A stretch of DNA of 64,000 bases from Rheinheimera sp. MMS21-TC3 (GTDB taxonomy: Bacteria > Pseudomonadota > Gammaproteobacteria > Enterobacterales > Alteromonadaceae), in NCBI RefSeq assembly GCF_032229285.1, contig NZ_CP135084.1, forward strand, positions 2,170,001 through 2,234,000, given 5' to 3'. Position numbers and translations under genes: made by a program. Below are positions 48,850-57,826 of the stretch, piece after piece; within the stretch, counting starts at the first letter, position 1; each line of letters opens with the position of its first letter. The notes beneath the pieces are model-generated. The model made no database searches and was not told where the DNA came from. It worked only from the letters and a program-made list of their open reading frames with translations.

Positions 48850-50163
48850 TTATTTTTTTTTTCGTTTTGGCGGTGATAAACCATCAGTACTTGGTTGAAA
48901 AAAGACTGGCGCCGCTTTTTGCGGTTTTTTCTCAGCATTTTGTTTTGCTAGAGGTTTGGCTGGTTTAGGCCATTTTTTAACCGCTGGCTTTATGGCAACT
49001 TTTGGCTTTTCTTTACCATCAAATTTAGCCTCTAAACCTGGTACTTGGCTAAATTCGGTTTCTAGACGTAAAAAAGCTTCTATTTGCTGTAAACTAACCA
49101 CATCTTTGGGACCAACCAAAGAAATTGCTTGGCCTTTTGCGCCAGCACGGCCTGTCCTACCGATACGATGGACATATTCTTCAGCATACTTTGGTAAATC
49201 AAAGTTCACTACATGCGACACACTTAATAAGTCTAAACCACGCGCGGCTAAATCAGTTGTCACTAAAACTTTATATTTACCTGTAACAAAAGCCTGCATC
49301 ACTGCATTACGGGCACTTTGGCTTAGCTTGCCACTTAAGCCTACTGCTGTAATACCAAGTTGCTGACAAAACTCGGCTAAACGTTCAGTATCACTGCGTG
49401 TAGCCGTGAAAATAATCATTTGATCAATAGATTCTGTGGTTAAAAAGTGTTTTAATAACGCTTCTTTATGTGGTAAATGATCAGCAAAATAGTAGCGTTG
49501 TTTAATATCTTGATGCTGTTCATAACCGGCACCAATAGCCACTCGAAACGGATTTTTTAATAAGCCTAATGCTAGCTGATTAACCTGAGCATGATCTAAA
49601 GTGGCAGAAAACATCAAGGTTTGCCGTAATCTATGATCAGCCGCTTTATTAATATGGGTTAACTGATCTAAAAAGCCTAAATCCAACATCCGATCGGCTT
49701 CATCTAAAATCAGCATTTCTAAACCATTAATAAACACCGATTTATGCTCTAAATGATCAACAAAGCGGCCAGGTGTCGCCACTATTACATCTGGTTGCCG
49801 TTTTAATATTTTCTCTTGATCATTAAAGTTTTCGCCACCAACAATTAATACCGAAGAAATAGGTGTATTGGCAACAAACAAACGTAATTGAGCATAAACC
49901 TGCTTAGCAAGTTCACGAGTTGGCGCTAAAATTAACGCTCTAGCGTCACGTTTGGTTAAAGCCCGACTTTTTAATAACCGCTGCATCATAGGCAATAAAT
50001 AAGCTAAAGTTTTACCTGAGCCGGTTTTTGATGACACTATTAAATCACGGCCTACCATAACTGCTGGTATAGCTTCTTGTTGAATTTCGGTTGGCTTAAC
50101 AAACCCTAAGTGCTGTACTGAGCGCAACAGTCTTGGGTCGAGCGATAAATCTTTAAATGGCAA
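48850..50163 (-). CDS. DEAD-box ATP-dependent RNA helicase
   Basis: This 437-residue helicase has the Q motif (FVKPTEIQ), Walker A SKTGSGKT, TPGR, DEAD (LILDEADRML), SAT (FSATL), TDLAARGLD and HRIGRTGRAG motifs. A Lys/Pro/Ala-rich basic tail from about residue 375 likely binds RNA. The group resembles SrmB/RhlE of E. coli but I cannot assign the paralogue, so no symbol is given. It neighbours the csp gene, both being linked to RNA remodelling. Single gene. Confidence 0.94.
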   Translation of the reverse strand: MPFKDLSLDPRLLRSVQHLGFVKPTEIQQEAIPAVMVGRDLIVSSKTGSGKTLAYLLPMMQRLLKSRALTKRDARALILAPTRELAKQVYAQLRLFVANTPISSVLIVGGENFNDQEKILKRQPDVIVATPGRFVDHLEHKSVFINGLEMLILDEADRMLDLGFLDQLTHINKAADHRLRQTLMFSATLDHAQVNQLALGLLKNPFRVAIGAGYEQHQDIKQRYYFADHLPHKEALLKHFLTTESIDQMIIFTATRSDTERLAEFCQQLGITAVGLSGKLSQSARNAVMQAFVTGKYKVLVTTDLAARGLDLLSVSHVVNFDLPKYAEEYVHRIGRTGRAGAKGQAISLVGPKDVVSLQQIEAFLRLETEFSQVPGLEAKFDGKEKPKVAIKPAVKKWPKPAKPLAKQNAEKKPQKAAPVFFQPSTDGLSPPKRKKK

Positions 50164-50317
50164 TGTGGACCTCGTATCCTTAAATTTACTGCTATATGAT
50201 AACCGATACTACTATAAATCGGTTAGTTTGATTTATGCTTAGCACCAGTTTACGTTACTATAGCAACTAAATTCAGCATAACTTGCAACCTTACCGCTTA
50301 TTTAAATAGGAATTATC

Positions 50318-50848
50318 ATGAGTAATGCATTAAAAGATCAGCTACTTAAAGCCGGTTTAGCCGATGCGAAAAAATTAAAAGCTATTAAAAAAGATAAACA
50401 TAAACAAAAAGTGCAAGCGGGTAAAAAAACAGTGGTAAACGAAGCAAGTTTACTCGCTGAACAAAAGCGCCAGCAACAAGTTGAGCGAGACCGCCAACTT
50501 AACCAAGAAAAACAAGCTTTACTACAGCAAAAAGCCATAGCGGCGCAAGTTAAGCAATTAATAGAAACCCATTCCATTAGCGCTAAAGGTGAAGTGGCTT
50601 ATAACTTTACCGACGGCACCTTAGTTAAGCGATTATATGTTAATGCTAAGCTACATGATGAATTAAGCCGTGGCTTAGTGGCTATTGCAAAACAAGATGA
50701 CAACTATGCACTAGTACCCGCTGCCGTTGCCGAAAAAATTAGCCAGCGCCAGCCAGAAAGTATTGTGCTATTAAATGTTAAGCAGCAACAACCAGAAGAA
50801 GACGATCCTTACGCAGAATTCCAAGTTCCTGACGATTTAATGTGGTAA
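50318..50848 (+). CDS. DUF2058 protein (YaiL-like)
   Basis: This 176-residue protein is of the DUF2058 family, called YaiL in E. coli. An N-terminal basic helix (NALKDQLLKAGLADAKKLKAI KKDKHKQK type), a Gln-rich coiled coil, and a small C-terminal beta domain with YNFTDGTLVKRLYV are typical. It is annotated as a nucleoprotein/polynucleotide-associated protein in relatives, but the molecular role is unproven. The stop is followed by 154 bases to the convergent methyltransferase gene. Confidence 0.9.
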   Translation: MSNALKDQLLKAGLADAKKLKAIKKDKHKQKVQAGKKTVVNEASLLAEQKRQQQVERDRQLNQEKQALLQQKAIAAQVKQLIETHSISAKGEVAYNFTDGTLVKRLYVNAKLHDELSRGLVAIAKQDDNYALVPAAVAEKISQRQPESIVLLNVKQQQPEEDDPYAEFQVPDDLMW

Positions 50849-51002
50849 CTAATTAAGCTGTAACAGCGTACTTTATCTTATAACCCTGCCTACTGTCAGA
50901 ACGGCACTGCAATCAGTAGGCTCTGATTAGGCATGGGTTAACAGAGTCTTGTAAATACAGATATATGACACTCGCTGCGGCAAATACAAAAACTAACGCA
51001 AT

Positions 51003-51770
51003 TTAATTATTAGTACTGCCCTGCCTTGCGCTTACCCCTTTTACTTGATTGGCATATTGCGGTGTAAGTTGCCATTTAGGCCGAATAGGCGTTAACGGCA
51101 GTTCGCGCTTTCTTGCGACCAGTAAATAACTAGCACCAAACCAGGCTAAATACTTTTCAACCCAAGCTTGTAGCTTAGCATCAGCCATACTCTGCTCTGC
51201 CTTATCTTTCAATTGCTTGCTGCCTAACATAGTGGAGCAAAAAAAGCGTTGTTCGCTTAGCACTTCAAACCCGACTAAATGCAACCAGTCTTTTACTCGC
51301 GATATACTAAAAAAACGACCGCTCCATGGAAATTTTGAGTGTAACCATGGCATAGCACTTAACGCACCCACTAAACTAATAGGATTAACACCAGTTATTA
51401 TTAAATAACCATCTGGCATAAGTACGCGATGCGCTTCACGCACCACATGATGCGGATCGCTGACAAACTCTAAGCTGTGCGCTAACAGTACAGCATCAAC
51501 GCTCAACGACCTTATAGGTAAAGCATCTGCTTGGCCTTTAATTAAAGCATTATTAGTATTGTAACCAATATTAATATGGTGCTGGGCTTTACAGCTTCGG
51601 CTGTCTAAGGCGCTGCTTAAGTCACCTACTTTTAATAAATAATAGCCAAAAATTTGCTGCCACCATGGCTGTAATAATTGATTAATATGTTCAGCCAATA
51701 ACTCACCTTGGCCAAACTGATGCCAATCTGTAGGTAAACCGCTATCTTTTTCATTTAATGCTGGTTTCAT
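51003..51770 (-). CDS. SAM-dependent methyltransferase next to gloB (YafS-like)
   Basis: This 255-residue Class I methyltransferase has a type-11 core. Visible motifs include INIGYNT, the motif-III-like LAHSLEFVSDPHHVVREAHRVL, and the DGYLIITGVNPIS strand. The usual first Gly motif of SAM binding is poorly conserved, giving some doubt about the activity. It is divergent from gloB with a short gap, as yafS-gloB in E. coli. Substrate unknown. Confidence 0.82.
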   Translation of the reverse strand: MKPALNEKDSGLPTDWHQFGQGELLAEHINQLLQPWWQQIFGYYLLKVGDLSSALDSRSCKAQHHINIGYNTNNALIKGQADALPIRSLSVDAVLLAHSLEFVSDPHHVVREAHRVLMPDGYLIITGVNPISLVGALSAMPWLHSKFPWSGRFFSISRVKDWLHLVGFEVLSEQRFFCSTMLGSKQLKDKAEQSMADAKLQAWVEKYLAWFGASYLLVARKRELPLTPIRPKWQLTPQYANQVKGVSARQGSTNN

Positions 51771-51809
51771 GTTAAATTAACACCTTATTTAATTAGCTTG
51801 GTGTTCCTT

Positions 51810-52571
51810 ATGTTTTCTATTACCCCTATTGCAGCATTTCAGGATAACTATATTTGGGCATTATGCCAGCCAAATAATGACTTTTGCATTGTTGTCGATC
51901 CTGGTGATGCAAAACCCGTCCAAGCATTTTTACAGCAACAGAATAAACAGCTAACGGCCATTTTAATTACTCACCATCATCATGACCATATCGGTGGCAT
52001 TGCCGCTTTACGCCAAGATTGGCCAGATGTTCGTGTCATTGGACCGGCAGCAGAGCAGCAGAAAATAGCCGGCTTAACTGAACTTATGCATGACCAAGAT
52101 ACCCTTGCTATCAACCAGATGCAGCTTAGTTTTACTGTGCTTAGCATACCTGGCCATACTTTAGGTCATATAGCGTTTTATTCAGCGCCGGTACTGTTTT
52201 GCGGTGATACTTTATTTAGCGCTGGCTGTGGTAGATTATTTGAAGGTACACCTAAACAAATGCTTAATTCATTAACTATCTTGGCTGATTTGCCTGAAGA
52301 TACTCAAGTATATTGTACCCATGAGTATACATTATCTAATTTAGCGTTTGCCGCTTATGCCGAACCTGATAATATCGCTATTATGGATTATCAGCTTAAA
52401 TGTGAACAGCTAAGGCAGCAACAAAAGCCAACCCTGCCGTCAACTCTAGCCATAGAAAAGCAAGTTAATCCCTTTCTACGCTGTGAAAACAAAGCATTAC
52501 AACGTAAATGGCAGGCAGATTCTGCTCTAGATTTATTTACTAAGCTCAGAGTAGCTAAAGATACATTTTAA
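51810..52571 (+). CDS. gloB: Hydroxyacylglutathione hydrolase (glyoxalase II)
   Basis: GloB hydrolyses S-lactoylglutathione to lactate and glutathione in methylglyoxal detoxification. The metal site THHHHDHIGG, with GHTLGHIAF and FCGDTLFSAGCGRLFEGT, and the C-terminal YCTHEYTLSN are complete. I start at ATG 51810 (MFSITPIAAFQDNY), since the TTG 12 bases earlier is not conserved. Divergent from the methyltransferase gene, with 39 bases between. Confidence 0.95.
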   Translation: MFSITPIAAFQDNYIWALCQPNNDFCIVVDPGDAKPVQAFLQQQNKQLTAILITHHHHDHIGGIAALRQDWPDVRVIGPAAEQQKIAGLTELMHDQDTLAINQMQLSFTVLSIPGHTLGHIAFYSAPVLFCGDTLFSAGCGRLFEGTPKQMLNSLTILADLPEDTQVYCTHEYTLSNLAFAAYAEPDNIAIMDYQLKCEQLRQQQKPTLPSTLAIEKQVNPFLRCENKALQRKWQADSALDLFTKLRVAKDTF

Positions 52572-52630
52572 TGCTGGGTTGCCTAAGTGGCTAGTCGGTA
52601 CTCTTTATATTTTAAACTCGGAATGAAGTC

Positions 52631-54229
52631 ATGTTTAAAAAAACTTCTGCATTAGCAGCTATAGCTATCCTCACAGGATGTGTTAGCCAAAATAATACTG
52701 ATAATTCTCCTCCAGCTGTTAATACAGTGAATTCTATTACCAAACAAAAACCAGCTGACGCTCACCTGCGCCAGGCAGCAAGTGCCGAATACATTGCTAA
52801 TCAACTGTGGCTAAGTGGTATGCCGCCTGATCCTGTCCAGCCTGATGCTGCTGAGCTAGAAGATTTATGGCAACGAATACAATTTCAATTAAGTTTTAAG
52901 GTACCACAAACTAGACCAATAGTTGAACAACGCAACCTATACACTGCTAGCCAATCTTTTCTTGATCGTATTTCTAGCCGTGCCCAGCCGTTTTTATATT
53001 ATATAGTGCAAGAGCTTGAAAAACGAAATATGCCTTTAGAATTAGCCTTACTGCCTATAGTAGAAAGTGCTTTTGATCCTTTTGCATATTCACATGCTGC
53101 AGCTGCAGGTATGTGGCAATTTATGCCGGCTACCGGCAAACGTTTTGGTTTAAAACAAAACTTTTGGTATGATGGCCGACGTGATGTTATTGCATCTACC
53201 CATGCCGCTTTAGATTACTTAACCTATTTACATGACACTTTAGAAGGTGATTGGTTAAATGCCATAGCTGCTTATAATTCAGGTGAAGGCCGTATTTTAC
53301 GTGCCATTAAACGTAACAAAAGTCGTCGTTTACCTACTGATTTTTGGTCACTCGACTTACCGGCAGAAACTACCGCTTATGTACCTAAACTGCTAGCTTT
53401 AGTCGACATTTTACAGCGACCAGACGAATTTGAGCTAGTGTGGAAGTTTATCCCTAATGAGCCACAAATAAGTGTAGTGGAAGTAGATAGTCAAATTGAT
53501 TTAACCATAGCGGCACAAATGGCTGATATTAGTGTAGCTGAATTACAAGCATTAAACCCTGGCTTTAAGCAATGGGCAACAGATCCTGATGGCCCACATG
53601 CACTAGTTTTACCTATTGGCACTGAACAACAGTTTCAAAGCCAACTAGCTGCAACACCAGAGCATGACTGGTTACGTTGGCAGCGCTACACTGTAGTTAA
53701 AGGTGATACCTTAGGTAAAATTGCGCTACAACATAATACGGCTATATCAGCCATCCAGCGTATTAATAAATTAAATAACAACACTATCCGTTTAGGCCAA
53801 CACTTGCTGATCCCAACTACGGCCGCAATTAATGACAATACAGCTATAGTTAATACTAGCTATGCAAATAATCAGCCTGAATTACAGCAAAAGTCAGAAT
53901 ATATCATTAAGCAAGGTGATACCTTATGGGATTTAAGTCGTGAGTTTAAAGTTAGCATTGATGATATTGCTAAGTGGAATGGCATTAATAAAAATAGCCC
54001 TCTGCAGCTAGGCCAAACAGTAGTTATTTTACAAACGGCCCAAGCTAAAACGACAAGTAAAACTCGTACTGTCACTTATAAAGTGCGTAAAGGTGATTCC
54101 TTAGCGCGTATTGCACAACGTTTTAGTATTAGTGTTGCCGATATAGTAAAGTGGAATCAAATAAATCAAAGTAGTTACATTCAACCTGGGCAAACTTTAA
54201 AGCTGCAAGTTGAAGTAACTCGTGTTTAA
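52631..54229 (+). CDS. mltD: Membrane-bound lytic murein transglycosylase D
   Basis: This 532-residue lipoprotein (lipobox LTGC, Cys17) is anchored to the outer membrane in relatives. The SLT-type catalytic domain has the glutamate Glu145 in LPIVESAFDP, followed by GMWQFMPATGKRFGL and AYNSGEG. Three LysM repeats follow, beginning YTVVKGDTLGKIA, YIIKQGDTLWDLS and YKVRKGDSLARIA, with Asn/Ser-rich linkers. It remodels peptidoglycan. It is followed by a small secreted protein gene 27 bases later. Confidence 0.95.
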   Translation: MFKKTSALAAIAILTGCVSQNNTDNSPPAVNTVNSITKQKPADAHLRQAASAEYIANQLWLSGMPPDPVQPDAAELEDLWQRIQFQLSFKVPQTRPIVEQRNLYTASQSFLDRISSRAQPFLYYIVQELEKRNMPLELALLPIVESAFDPFAYSHAAAAGMWQFMPATGKRFGLKQNFWYDGRRDVIASTHAALDYLTYLHDTLEGDWLNAIAAYNSGEGRILRAIKRNKSRRLPTDFWSLDLPAETTAYVPKLLALVDILQRPDEFELVWKFIPNEPQISVVEVDSQIDLTIAAQMADISVAELQALNPGFKQWATDPDGPHALVLPIGTEQQFQSQLAATPEHDWLRWQRYTVVKGDTLGKIALQHNTAISAIQRINKLNNNTIRLGQHLLIPTTAAINDNTAIVNTSYANNQPELQQKSEYIIKQGDTLWDLSREFKVSIDDIAKWNGINKNSPLQLGQTVVILQTAQAKTTSKTRTVTYKVRKGDSLARIAQRFSISVADIVKWNQINQSSYIQPGQTLKLQVEVTRV

Positions 54230-54256
54230 GCTGCCATAATAAATAGGAGATAAATA

Positions 54257-54736
54257 ATGAAGGTACTTCGCTATTGCTTACTACTACTCTTATTTAGCTC
54301 ACACCATGTTATGGCTCAATTTGATCTAGATGGCACCGGCTCTGTCATGCTAGCTAATGGCCGAACCGAAAGCTTTGACTTTGGTTTTAGCTATTATCGG
54401 CAGGACGGTTTTTATCGATTTATTGTTGGTAGACAAAGTATCAATGTCCCCTCTGTACCCAAAAAATATTCTCTGGTTATAATCTTACAAGATGAGGAAT
54501 TTGTTTGGGTACCTGATTTTATTAATCAGCCTGTTACTGGTTTTGATTACAATTTAGAACAGCATAAAATTCAATTGTATAAAGATGAAAAAAGTCAGGC
54601 TCGCGGTAAATATATTCTGCAAGTTAATAATGAGCAGTTTCAATTTAGCCGCGGTCCTGGCCAAATAAACTTTTATTTTACTGAGCAGGGAATTAAAGAA
54701 ATTCGAGTAGAAGGTATGTTTAAACCTCGCCGCTAG
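54257..54736 (+). CDS. Secreted hypothetical protein, 159 residues
   Basis: I do not recognise this family. There is a clear signal peptide (residues about 6-20, ending VMA), then a beta-rich mature protein of about 138 residues with no cysteines in the mature part. No known motif is visible. AGGAG is close to the ATG. It lies 27 bases after mltD and may be cotranscribed, suggesting envelope function. Its stop is close to the convergent small membrane gene. Confidence 0.7.
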   Translation: MKVLRYCLLLLLFSSHHVMAQFDLDGTGSVMLANGRTESFDFGFSYYRQDGFYRFIVGRQSINVPSVPKKYSLVIILQDEEFVWVPDFINQPVTGFDYNLEQHKIQLYKDEKSQARGKYILQVNNEQFQFSRGPGQINFYFTEQGIKEIRVEGMFKPRR

Positions 54737-54740
54737 CACC

Positions 54741-54965
54741 TTAATTAACCTGTTTAGCTTCAGGCTCTTTTTGTAGTTGCAAAGCAGGTGTTATGCCCGA
54801 CACTATGCATAATAAAGGCCCAGCTAAAGTTAATAACCAACTTAGCTGCATACCTATATCATGCCACCAAGCAAATACAAAAGCGCTTATCTGAAATAAA
54901 ACACCAAACAGCCCTATATAAACTAAGGCTTTATTAATCAATCTCTTAGGCATGCAAAACATCAT
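54741..54965 (-). CDS. Small two-helix membrane protein, 74 residues
   Basis: This short protein has two hydrophobic segments (about residues 15-33 and 40-62) with a charged end (QKEPEAKQVN). It is 11 bases downstream of cheV on the same strand, with AAGGG near the ATG, so likely cotranscribed. It has no recognised domain. Coding status is plausible, not proved. Confidence 0.55.
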   Translation of the reverse strand: MMFCMPKRLINKALVYIGLFGVLFQISAFVFAWWHDIGMQLSWLLTLAGPLLCIVSGITPALQLQKEPEAKQVN

Positions 54966-54976
54966 TATTTATGCCC

Positions 54977-55903
54977 TTACTCGTTCATTAACCACTTTTG
55001 TACCGCAGATACCAGCTCATCTGGGTGGAACTTAGCAATAAAGTCATCCGCTCCAACCTTTTTCACCATAGCTTGATTAAAAATACCACTTAACGATGAA
55101 TGCAACACAACATGAATGAGTTTTAAATCTGGATCAGCTTTAATTTCTGCAGTTAAGGTATAGCCATCCATTTCTGGCATTTCAATATCAGAAATAACTA
55201 TAGGCACAACATCAGCAATGTTACAGTCCAGCTGTTCAGCTTTATTCTGTAACCAAGTGAGCGCAGATTTACCATCATTAACTAGCTCTACAGTGATCCC
55301 AGCACTAGTTAACGCCCGCTTAACTTGATTACGAGCAACAGCAGAGTCATCTACTACCAACACCGTAATATTAGCAAAATCGCGATCCGCACTATGGCTT
55401 TTCACTTTATCACTCACTACTTCATCTGCAGGGCTTATCTCAGCAAATACCTTTTCAACATCAATAATTTGCACTAAGTTTTTATCAATTTCAGTCACAG
55501 CAGTTAAGTAATGTGAAGTGCCGGCTCCTTGAGGCGGGGGCAAAATTTGATCCCATTTCATATTAACGATGCGCTCAACACCATTTACTAAAAAGCCCTG
55601 TGTATGCCTATTATATTCAGTCACTAAAATAAAGGCTGTCGATAAATCTTCAATTCGTTTACCACCAACAGCTTGGTTTAAATCAATAACCATTACTGGA
55701 ACACCGCGTAAATGGGCGATGCCACGGACATGTTTGCTAGCACCTGGCATTTCCGTTAATTCTGGGCACTGTAATACTTCTCGTACTTTAAACACGTTAA
55801 TACCAAATAACTGTTTACCGTGTAAACGAAATAATAATAACTCTAAGCGATTATTGCCCACTAGGTTAGTACGTTGATTAACCGAGCTCATCATGTTGCT
55901 CAT
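54977..55903 (-). CDS. cheV: Chemotaxis coupling protein CheV (CheW-REC)
   Basis: This 308-residue protein contains an N-terminal CheW-like domain (about 20-165), which docks to receptor-CheA arrays, and a C-terminal receiver domain (about 185-305). In the receiver, acidic pocket residues lie in VLVVDDSAVARN and the phosphoacceptor in VVISDIEMPEMDG. CheV proteins modulate adaptation. The gene is apart from the main chemotaxis operon, as often. Confidence 0.94.
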   Translation of the reverse strand: MSNMMSSVNQRTNLVGNNRLELLLFRLHGKQLFGINVFKVREVLQCPELTEMPGASKHVRGIAHLRGVPVMVIDLNQAVGGKRIEDLSTAFILVTEYNRHTQGFLVNGVERIVNMKWDQILPPPQGAGTSHYLTAVTEIDKNLVQIIDVEKVFAEISPADEVVSDKVKSHSADRDFANITVLVVDDSAVARNQVKRALTSAGITVELVNDGKSALTWLQNKAEQLDCNIADVVPIVISDIEMPEMDGYTLTAEIKADPDLKLIHVVLHSSLSGIFNQAMVKKVGADDFIAKFHPDELVSAVQKWLMNE

Positions 55904-56026
55904 AGCTAAATACCTTTAAATCAACTTAATTATACAAACAGATTACCAGAGCAAAGCCTAAAAGGAGATAAATAATCTAGTTTAATTTTTAATACACATA
56001 GTTAGATAGTTATAACTATAGTCTAT

Positions 56027-56665
56027 TTATTGGGCGTCAGGCTGTGCTTCAGGTGCAGCTAACTTGAAAGCTTCTAGTTGCTGACAATGTTCAACAATAG
56101 CGTTAATACGTGGGTATGGCACCATGTCCAAACCAAATCGTTTAGCATTATAGACTTGAGGCACTAAACAGATATCAGCCATAGTTACCTCATCACCAAC
56201 ACAAAACTGACCAGCACAAGTTGCTAAACGTTGCTCAAAACCACTAAAACCTACTTCTAACCAATGAATGATCCAAGCGTGCTTTTGTTCATCAGACAAT
56301 GCCAGAGGCCCAGTTAGGTATTGTAATACCCTTAGGTTATTTAATGGGTGAATATCACAAGCTATATCTAGCGCTAAAGCACGAGCCTGAGCTTTAGCAG
56401 CAGCATCTGTAGGTAATACTCTTGGCTCTGGGTACTTTTGCTCTAAATACTCAATAATGGCTAAGGACTGATTTAAGCTAAGGTCATTATCCAACAAAGT
56501 AGGCACTAATTCAGCTGGGTTTAGGGCTTTATAGTCCACACTATGTTGTTCACCACCATTTTTAACAAGATGAACTGGTATATTGTCATAGCTAAGCTGT
56601 TTTAAATTTAAAGCTATACGTACTCGATATGCTGCAGATGAACGCCAATAACCGTAGAGTTTCAT
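56027..56665 (-). CDS. maiA: Maleylacetoacetate isomerase (zeta GST)
   Basis: MaiA isomerises maleylacetoacetate to fumarylacetoacetate, using glutathione. The zeta-class glutathione transferase start, MKLYGYWRSSAAYRVRIALN, has the SSAAYRVR signature. The QSLAIIEYLEQKYPEP segment and a C-terminal helical domain follow, 212 residues. It is the last gene of the homogentisate group, separated from fahA by a strong terminator, so own promoter or readthrough is needed. Confidence 0.95.
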   Translation of the reverse strand: MKLYGYWRSSAAYRVRIALNLKQLSYDNIPVHLVKNGGEQHSVDYKALNPAELVPTLLDNDLSLNQSLAIIEYLEQKYPEPRVLPTDAAAKAQARALALDIACDIHPLNNLRVLQYLTGPLALSDEQKHAWIIHWLEVGFSGFEQRLATCAGQFCVGDEVTMADICLVPQVYNAKRFGLDMVPYPRINAIVEHCQQLEAFKLAAPEAQPDAQ

Positions 56666-56720
56666 GTTAATGCCTCTTTATTGAAAATTTATTAAATCCA
56701 GTTTACCAGAAATAATCCAT

Positions 56721-56749
56721 AAAAAAGCTGTCTAAAAGACAGCTTTTTT
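56721..56749 (-). terminator. Intrinsic terminator between fahA and maiA
   Basis: AAAAAAGCTGTCT-AAA-AGACAGCTTTTTT is a 13-bp stem with T run on both strands. It lies 36 bases after fahA and 55 bases before the maiA ATG. Confidence 0.9.
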
Positions 56750-56785
56750 AAATGGCGCCTTAGCGCATACTAGCTTATTTTTAAA

Positions 56786-57805
56786 TTATTTTGCTTGGTA
56801 CTGAACCACTTTTTGGTCAATAGCACCAAAAACACTTTCACCTTGCTCATTTAACATTTCGATGCGAATCGTATCACCAAACTTCATAAACTCAGTACTA
56901 GGCTTACCATCACGAATAGTTTCAATCATGCGAATTTCTGCAATACAACTGTAGCCTACACCACCTTCAGTTACGGCTGTACCAAATTCAGTCCCCTGTT
57001 TATTAGATACTGTACCTGAGCCAATAATAGCACCGGCACTTAAGTTGCGAGTCTTAGCCGCATGAGCGACTAATTGACCAAAATCAAAAGTCATATCAAT
57101 GCCTGCATTTGGCTTACCAAATAGTGCATTGTTATAAGTTGATAGTAACGGCAAGTGAACCTTACCATCTTGCCACTTATCACCTAGCTCGTCTGGCGTA
57201 ACCGCTACTGGGCTAAAGCTTGAAGCAGGTTTGGAGTGAAAAAAGCCAAAACCTTTACCTAGTTCATTCGGGATCAAACCACGTAAAGATACATCGTTCA
57301 CTAGCATTAATAAACGAACTTTACTTAATCCTACCTCGGCCGAGCATGCCATAGGCACATCGTCGGTAATAACGGCAACTTCACCTTCAAAGTCAATACC
57401 GTAGCTTTCACTTTCAATTAAGATATCATCAGCTGGGCCAATAAAGTCATCTGAACCACCTTGATACATTAGCGGATCGGTCCAAAAACTTGGTGGCATT
57501 TCTGCATTACGCGCCTTACGCACTAATTCTACATGGTTTACGTAGGCACTACCGTCAGCCCATTGATAAGCACGTGGCAATGGCGACTCACAATCAGCCG
57601 CATTAAAGGCTTGGCTATTAGTAACCGAGCCTTGATTTAGTGCTTGATAAACTGCTTCTGCTTTTGGCGCTAATTCAGTCCAATTGTCGATTAACTGCTG
57701 CATAGTGTTAGCTACATCTGGTATAGCTACACAGCGTGTTAAATCACGACTAACTACCACTAAGCAGCCATCGCGACTGCCATTTTTTACACTCGCTAAT
57801 TTCAT
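56786..57805 (-). CDS. fahA: Fumarylacetoacetate hydrolase family protein
   Basis: FahA cleaves fumarylacetoacetate to fumarate and acetoacetate, the final step. The FAH fold is shown by IDFEGEVAVITDDVPM, LLMLVNDVSLR, and SAGAIIGSGTVSNK, including metal-binding acidic residues. At 339 residues it is shorter than animal FAH (about 420), as in Shewanella. It is 21 bases from hmgA and cotranscribed with hppD-hmgA. Confidence 0.93.
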   Translation of the reverse strand: MKLASVKNGSRDGCLVVVSRDLTRCVAIPDVANTMQQLIDNWTELAPKAEAVYQALNQGSVTNSQAFNAADCESPLPRAYQWADGSAYVNHVELVRKARNAEMPPSFWTDPLMYQGGSDDFIGPADDILIESESYGIDFEGEVAVITDDVPMACSAEVGLSKVRLLMLVNDVSLRGLIPNELGKGFGFFHSKPASSFSPVAVTPDELGDKWQDGKVHLPLLSTYNNALFGKPNAGIDMTFDFGQLVAHAAKTRNLSAGAIIGSGTVSNKQGTEFGTAVTEGGVGYSCIAEIRMIETIRDGKPSTEFMKFGDTIRIEMLNEQGESVFGAIDQKVVQYQAK

Positions 57806-57826
57806 TCTAATTCCTTAAGTAAAGGT

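Noticed and set aside
48729..48938. Small reading frame overlapping the 3' end of the DEAD-box helicase
   Set aside because: It shares the low-complexity Lys-rich tail in another frame, has no ribosome-binding site and no recognisable protein features.
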